A stretch of 64,000 bases of DNA, taken from Citrus sinensis. Taxonomy: Eukaryota > Streptophyta > Magnoliopsida > Sapindales > Rutaceae. The position numbers were made by a program, and so were the translations under genes. The notes under the pieces are model-generated. The model worked only from the letters and a program-made list of their open reading frames with translations. It was not told where the DNA came from and searched no databases. Shown here one piece after another: positions 58,101 through 64,000 of this stretch (positions are counted from its first letter, which is position 1; the number at the start of each line of letters is the position of its first letter). The stretch lies in contig NC_068564.1 in the NCBI RefSeq assembly GCF_022201045.2, positions 2,852,001 through 2,916,000 of the forward strand, given 5' to 3'.

Positions 58101-61100
58101 AGAAAATTTGAACTATTTTAAGTTTCATTCTATTGACATTTGAATTCCAATATTAATTACGGGAGAATACATCTTTTGCAATCCTGAGATAATCTGTTAT
58201 GGAAACTTTGATAGCTTCTATCATGGGTACCAGCATTAGTCTTCCCAAGTTACTCAATCTAAACTAAAATTCTGCACATTGATTCACTAGGATTTCCTGG
58301 CTTTCCCAATAAGGAATTTTCTGATTCAATTGAAGTTCTTCAGTTCTTCAAATAGTACATCAATGAGGTCAATTTAATGCTAGATATCAAAGAGAATTAG
58401 CATCTTTGTGAAATGAAAATTTCCATTTACGGATTGTGAAAAAGTTTCTCTTTCTAGTAAAAAAGAATCAGTGTTAGGTTTTAATTCCCCTTCATTATTG
58501 CAAATTTTCTGCAACCATCAATTTTAAGTAGCACTAGGTTTTAATTAATCCAAAGTGAAGCCTAGGAGTATTGGCTATTAGTTATTTGACTTTAATGTAA
58601 TGCACGAACTTGACAATTTGATTCTTTAGTCATAGGGATGTTGATTTAATTTTAATAAAATGCCTTTGTTCCAGGTTTATGCTGAAGGGCCAGCTCGGCC
58701 CACCGGAGGAGCAGCTGCCGTCGCCATGTTGATAGGGCCTGATGCTCCTATTGCTTTTGAAAGCAAACTTAGAGGCAGTCATATGTCTCATGCCTATGAT
58801 TTTTACAAGCCCAATCTGGCTAGTGAATATCCAGTAATGCTTTCCCCTAATCTATCAGTCTCTTTCTCTTATTATAAAGATCTTGGATTTGTTATCTGCA
58901 TTTGTATTTTTGCATGTGATTATTTCCTGATATAGCGGAAGAAACTATATTTGTTAATGTGCTTTTTGTGTATGATTTTTGTTTGATTACCAAATCTATT
59001 GAGACAAAGTAAAAGATAAATGCGCAATTGATATTATTCATGTTTTATGTGTTTATGTGAGAATTGCTACTTTATACAAATATAAGACTTTCTATTCTTG
59101 TAGTGGAAACTTGGGTGTCTAATAGACTCAAAGTGCACTAGCTGTTTGGGAGCTACTGCTATTTAAATATACTAGTACAACGAGATTATGATGTGCTTGT
59201 CACTTGGAACTTTCTTTGTATGGTTAAATAATTTTATTTGTATTTGTGGTTGTAGGTTGTTGATGGAAAGTTGTCACAAACTTGTTATCTCATGGCACTT
59301 GATTCTTGCTACAAGTATTTCTGTCAGAAGTAATAACCACTAATTTTTACAATTCTTTTCTCTCTGGAAGGAAGATGTTCTCATCTAGCTGTGCTGCTAG
59401 AAGCTCATAAAATTCTGCTTTTCATAGGTTTGAGAAATTGGAGGGTAGGCAATTTTCAATGTTGGATGTTGATTATTTTGTCTTTCACTCTCCATACAAC
59501 AAGGTATTGATGTTTCCCACTCTTGGGGATGTTATTAAATGCTGTGGAGCATCTCAAATTAAAACTTTAAGATTCTTAACTAATATCTTCTTTCTGAAAC
59601 TTTTACTGCAGCTTGTGCAGAAAAGTTTTGCTCGGCTGTTCTTTAATGATTTCTTAAGGAATGCCAGGTTTTGTGTCTCACTCTGGTTTGCTTGTATTTA
59701 TCCAATCTCATGTAGAACATATTGGAATGCTTTTTGATAAAATGGATTACTAATATTTTTAACAATAATTTAATTTCTATTAGCACTGCAATTGCATTAT
59801 AACACCACGATTTTAGTAATGGGACATTTAAATTGGCTTGGAGGAAACCAAAGGTTGTTGTTCCTAAAAGTAGAAAAGAAATAACTGCTGTGTAATTTCC
59901 CCATGCCGTTTATAAGATGATATTTAATACATTTCTTAACTAATCTTCCTTTGGGGACTAATAAACGACATCAAATAGAGTACCATAAATGAGTATTATA
60001 TTTGGCAGTAATCTAAAGAGCTCTCCTAGACTTTAAGATGCAGATACCATTTTCATGAGATATTAGATTTATCTGATAAACACTTATCAGTTTTTTGAAA
60101 TATTTTCTGGAAAGCACATCAGCTCTGTTGATGAGATCGCAAAAGAAAAACTAGCCCCTTATTCAACCCTATCTGATGTTGAGAGCTATCAGAGCCGGGA
60201 TCTTGAAAAGGTGAGTTACCATTCTGATTGTCCCATTAATAGGGTTGGTGCTCTGTGGGCTCATGGTTGCTTGAGGTGAAATTTGCACTGATCAAATTTC
60301 TGATCCAATCAAAGGCAAGCCAGCAAGTTGCAAAACAACTTTATGATTTAAAGGTGCAACCATCCACCCTTATACCAAAACAAGTCGGTAACATGTACAC
60401 TGCATCTCTTTATGCAGCATTTGCATCCCTTCTTCACGAAAAGCATAGCTCTCTGGTATTGACCTTTTTCACTATCTTTTATGTGTAGTTTGCCTTCCAT
60501 ATGTTGAGAATGGGAAGTTTTTATTAGGAATACTTCGTAAATGTTGTTGTATCCGTTGGATTCAGGAAGGTAAGCGGGTAATAATGTTTTCATATGGAAG
60601 TGGTCTAACTGCTACAATGTTCTCACTCCAACTTCAAGAAGGCCATCGTCCTTTCAGCTTGTCAAACATTGTGAAAGTGATGGATGTTCCCGGGAAGCTG
60701 AAGTTGAGACATGAGGTATTTCTTCCTTTTGCAGATATATAATATAAATCTGGGCTCATTTTAGAAACCCTTGTAGGGCAAGCAAAGGCCTACAACTGTT
60801 TCCTGCTGGTCCTTTATGTTGTTTTTGGTTCAAGGTCATGTTTGGATGGTAACATAAAGCATTGAAACAGTAGGACAATGAGATTCTCTTTATTGAAACC
60901 AAGTGGTAAGCATGCTTACATAATCAATTTCTGGAATTTAAAAGAAAAGGAAGTTACTATCTTTTTCTTTTCCTTTCACCTTTGGTCACTGCATGCATGG
61001 AAATTATAGTGTCCAGTTTTCATACTATAGTGGTCGAAAATCTAAACACGTGAGTCTGTTAAAGAGTTATGCTGTATTGTCAGCCTTCAGTTTCTCTTAT

Positions 61101-61444
61101 CATTTGCTTTACTACAAGATGCTTGTAATATATGATCATCCACTGCAAATAATTTTGGTATTAGGCATTGTTCATATATTGTATTCTTCCTCGTTCTTGT
61201 TGATGTACGACATTTCCATAAAATTAGTGTAGTAATCTTGCAGTTTCCTCCTGAAAAATTTGTCGACATAATGAAGCTCATGGAGCACAGATATGGGGCA
61301 AAGGACTTTGTGACAAGCAAGGACAGTAGCCTCCTGTCACCGGGCACCTGCTACCTAACTGAAGTTGATTCAATGTTTCGGCGATTTTACGCCAAGAAGG
61401 AGAACACCTCCAATGCTGCAACCTGTGAAAATGGTGCCAGTTAA
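55170..61444 (+). CDS. HMGS: Hydroxymethylglutaryl-CoA synthase
   Basis: Condenses acetyl-CoA with acetoacetyl-CoA to HMG-CoA in the cytosolic mevalonate pathway, just before HMG-CoA reductase. Twelve exons join in frame: 55170-55244, 56163-56269, 57008-57140, 57762-57905, 58675-58833, 59256-59329, 59428-59503, 59612-59667, 60123-60210, 60315-60455, 60566-60715 and 61244-61444, giving 467 aa (plant enzymes about 460). Catalytic residues are visible: Cys in [11 protein letters not shown], Glu in RLEVGSET, His in VFHSPYNK. Other conserved blocks are [42 protein letters not shown] and [14 protein letters not shown]. No transit peptide. For exon 4 I chose the acceptor that gives [17 protein letters not shown] as in other plants; two further in-frame acceptors exist upstream (see findings). 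Confidence 0.96.
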
Positions 61445-62144
61445 TTAACATCCCTGACATCTGGAGGTAACAAAGCCATTGCCTGCCTCTACCGATCGCT
61501 TGTCATTATCTTGAAAGACGGTAAAGCTTTTTAGACAGCATACACTGAAACACAAATATTATTACTGGTGAAATAGCTCAATGAGCGTGATCAGAATTCT
61601 CCATCTCCAAAGCTGTGTCACATTATTAAATTATTATCATATTGTTATTACGAATAATTTTAGTGTTCTTTCTAAATCCACAAAGTATTGTTTGATTGCT
61701 CCGACTCGGCAAAACTTTTAAATAAGAATCAATTCTGGCCGACCCATAATACCCAAATAGGAACTTTACATGTTACTGCACTAATAACGTTCAAACATTA
61801 ACAGGTAGGACGTTGGATATTTTTCTTGGAACTGCCTAATGTAGTGATAATGGCCAAACTCCACCTAAAAAATTTCAAGTCCACAGAAATTGGGAAAATT
61901 TCAAGAGATAAATCACCAACGCAACACTTTATCTAATTTAATGGAGAAATTTTTAATAAATTAGAGATATTATGTCAGCCACGTTAAAAATAAATAATAT
62001 TATAATATATATTTATATTTATTTTAAAAATTTAACATATAAATAATTATCATATTAAATTTAACTATACAATTAGGTGTATTATATCTGATCTATTTTA
62101 AGCTTTCTCAATTTGAAGGGGCCGACTTTTTAAAGATGGGATCC

Positions 62145-62153
62145 ACCACGTGT
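62145..62153 (+). promoter_or_regulatory. G-box / ABRE-like element upstream of the TCP gene
   Basis: Contains the palindrome CACGTG (62147-62152) in the context CCACGTGTC, about 65 bp before the TATA box. Such elements are bound by bZIP and bHLH (PIF-type) factors, so light or abscisic-acid control is possible; this is inference from the motif alone. Confidence 0.5.
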
Positions 62154-62210
62154 CAACATCACCGGAACACTGAGTTAGGCGTGACTTTTCCAGCCGTCGA
62201 TGCGTTTTCC

Positions 62211-62220
62211 ACTATAAATA
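62211..62220 (+). promoter_or_regulatory. TATA box of the TCP gene
   Basis: ACTATAAATA is followed about 30 bases later by the probable start of transcription (about 62245). The resulting 5' UTR would be about 430 bases to the ATG at 62675. Confidence 0.65.
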
Positions 62221-62674
62221 AATAGGCACTGGAGGGTCCCTCTCTTTGTTCGGACTCACATCAGCAGGATAAGTGGGGCTCTCTTCGTTTTCTAGGGTTT
62301 GTTTCTCTCTCTCTCTCTCTTCCCCCCCCCCCCCGCTCCCCTTATTTCTCTTTCCACTGTTACTTTTCTGTATTTATTTTTAATAAAAATCTATTTCCAT
62401 GTCCTTTCTCTATTAATTTTTCAAAAAATAAGATTCAAAACACAGTCAACGTACCATTTCTCTGTTACATATTAGTAACTATTTTAGGGTTCTATAGCCT
62501 GATAGCTTTGTTTCCTCTCGGCCAATTCCTTGTTGATTACTTTTGGGTTTTACCATTTTGGGTTTTCTTGATAGGTTTGTTTTTCGTTTATTCAACACGG
62601 AAGAAATTAACAACAACGAAGAACAGAGCAACAGCAACACCTCCAAAAATTTCTCACGGTCAGAAACATCAATC

Positions 62675-63691
62675 ATGGACCCACAGCAAGAACCAACGGT
62701 CCCAATGAAAGAAGAGGCACTAACGGACCCAGAGAATCAAGAATTCGATCACTCTGCTTTGCAGCCAATGGGCCTCGTTCAAGTCCCCATGGTACCCGCA
62801 GCACCACCAATCAGCCGCTCGCAGAAGCTCGTACCCAGACGCCCTTCCAAAGATCGGCACACCAAGGTCGAAGGCCGCGGCCGTAGGATTAGAATGCCCG
62901 CCACGTGTGCGGCCAGGATCTTTCAACTAACCCGCGAACTCGGTCACAAGTCCGACGGTGAAACCATCCGTTGGTTACTGGAACACGCCGAGCCAGCCAT
63001 TATTGAGGCCACTGGCACTGGCACGGTCCCCGCTATCGCCGTTTCCGTTAACGGAACGTTAAAGATTCCCACAACGTCTCCAGCGAAACCTGCCGGCGAA
63101 GAACTGCCGAGGAAACGGCGGAAGAGACCGTGTAACAGCGAGTTCATTGATATTAACGAACAGCACAGCAGCAGCAGCAGCAGCAGCCAAAGCTCACTCT
63201 CGTCCGGGCTGGCACCAATTACACCCACAACGACGTCGTACCATAACAATAATATTAATAATAGTATCAGTGCCGGACAAGGTTTTGTTCCGTTATGGCC
63301 AATGGGTGCGTTCATGTTACAAGCTGCACAATCTGGCGTTGTCAGTTGCGGCACTGTGTCTAATCAAGCTCAATTATGGGCCTTTCCCGCAGCCGCAACG
63401 CCCATTTTTAATCTTCAAACTAGACCCATTTCGAGTTTTGTATCCGCAACAGCACAATCAAGTGAAGGGCAGGGCTCTGATGGTGTCTTGGGTTCGTGTT
63501 CGTCAAGCGGTACTACTACGACTGCTACGACGAGTGCTAGTGTTAGTAACAGTGCTACCACCACAACTTCAACTACCCAGATGCTTAGAGATTTTTCTTT
63601 GCAGATTTATGATAAGAAAGAGCTTCAGTTTCTTGGCAAGCCTGCTGCTGCCACTACTTCTAACCAGCAAACTACCTGTTCAAAGCCTTAG
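62675..63691 (+). CDS. Class I TCP transcription factor, TCP9/TCP19-like
   Basis: Nuclear DNA-binding regulator of growth and leaf development or senescence; class I TCPs bind GTGGGNCC-type sites. Intron-less, 338 aa from MDPQQEP. The basic helix-loop-helix-like TCP domain spans about residues 58-112 ([52 protein letters not shown]), lacking the extra residues of class II, and is followed by the class I extension [21 protein letters not shown]-terminal to it are a basic stretch (RKRRKRP, possible nuclear signal), a Ser run encoded by AGC repeats, Asn-rich and Thr/Ser-rich low-complexity tracts, and the conserved patch [14 protein letters not shown]. An in-frame ATG at 62543 would add 44 residues without recognised similarity, so I prefer the downstream start. 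Confidence 0.93.
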   Translation: MDPQQEPTVPMKEEALTDPENQEFDHSALQPMGLVQVPMVPAAPPISRSQKLVPRRPSKDRHTKVEGRGRRIRMPATCAARIFQLTRELGHKSDGETIRWLLEHAEPAIIEATGTGTVPAIAVSVNGTLKIPTTSPAKPAGEELPRKRRKRPCNSEFIDINEQHSSSSSSSQSSLSSGLAPITPTTTSYHNNNINNSISAGQGFVPLWPMGAFMLQAAQSGVVSCGTVSNQAQLWAFPAAATPIFNLQTRPISSFVSATAQSSEGQGSDGVLGSCSSSGTTTTATTSASVSNSATTTTSTTQMLRDFSLQIYDKKELQFLGKPAAATTSNQQTTCSKP

Positions 63692-64000
63692 ATTTTTACT
63701 TGTGATGAATATTCGATATTTAGGATTTAAGGGCTGATTTTTGTAATCTAGGCATGTAGCTACCGGCTAATGCACAACAAGAACGGAACAAGGTTCCTTT
63801 TTTGTTAACCCATCATCCGGATTATTATCACAATATCGATTCAAGTCCCCTCTCGTTTTGTACATTTTCTTTTGCCTTTCTTATCTTTTCTTCCTCGTTT
63901 GGCAAAATAATATCTGGTTTCCCTCAATGTTTAGAAACATCAACAAGTAAATGACTCTTCGCGACTTTACAGGGCATGGAAAGTCTAAATATCGCTTGCA
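63692..64000 (+). other. 3' flank of the TCP gene
   Basis: Probable 3' UTR and downstream sequence reaching the window edge; no further feature seen. Confidence 0.6.

Larger units (their letters stand above)
61445..62674. other. Intergenic and 5' leader between HMG-CoA synthase and TCP genes
   Basis: 61445-62100 is AT-rich flank. From 62140 it becomes the TCP promoter with a G-box and TATA box, then a long leader containing a CT run and a C run (about 62305-62333). The leader may contain an unrecognised 5' UTR intron. Confidence 0.6.

Noticed and set aside
63147..63737. 196-aa open frame overlapping the TCP gene
   Set aside because: It is an alternate frame of low-complexity codons of the TCP coding region.
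1..64000. CRISPR arrays, bacterial operons, rRNA genes, viral or prophage regions
   Set aside because: None seen. The repeats are few, long and irregular, and all strong genes are plant nuclear genes with introns or plant families.

Overview
The window reads as nuclear DNA of a dicot plant. Genes carry many short GT-AG introns, intergenic DNA is AT-rich and full of small transposon remnants, and the protein families are plant-type: PLS-class PPR protein, UGT76-like glucosyltransferases, class I TCP factor and plant HMG-CoA synthase. Citrus or another Sapindales member is my best guess. That is inference from general resemblance, because no search was possible.

Layout. (1) 1-12.6 kb: a cluster of four sorbitol (L-iditol) dehydrogenase (SDH) copies in the order A(+, broken), B(-), C(-), D(+). 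B and C are a recent head-to-tail segmental duplication. A is a pseudogene whose last exon was replaced at an inversion-like junction. D is an intact, older paralogue. (2) 12.6-16.0 kb: tandem repeats, then an intron-less PPR gene on the minus strand. (3) 16.2-24.7 kb: a family-1 UDP-glycosyltransferase cluster with two intact two-exon genes and two gene fragments, all minus strand. (4) 24.8-33.8 kb: gene-poor DNA with a 181-bp tandem array joined to the UGT upstream region, tRNA-derived SINEs with clear target-site duplications, and hAT-like and Mutator-like non-autonomous elements. (5) 33.9-34.3 kb: a small LysM protein. (6) 34.3-42.1 kb: gene-poor DNA with a 5'-truncated LINE tail. (7) 42.1-46.4 kb: a five-exon GMC oxidoreductase of the HOTHEAD/mandelonitrile-lyase-like family. 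(8) 49.4-51.3 kb: an intron-less molybdenum-cofactor-sulfurase-like protein with Gln where the PLP lysine is expected. (9) 55.2-61.4 kb: 12-exon HMG-CoA synthase. (10) 62.7-63.7 kb: a TCP9/TCP19-like transcription factor.

The genes do not form an operon or one pathway. HMG-CoA synthase feeds the cytosolic mevalonate pathway, SDH handles polyols, and the UGTs glucosylate small molecules. From memory, SDH, GMC oxidoreductase, MOCOS-like protein and TCP19 also lie close together on Arabidopsis chromosome 5 (At5g51910-At5g51970), so part of this order may be ancestral. The UGTs, PPR, LysM and HMG-CoA synthase genes are not in that block as I remember it. I found no clearly novel biological system. 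The most notable observations are the rearranged SDH cluster, the MOCOS-like protein lacking its lysine, and several precisely delimitable transposon insertions.
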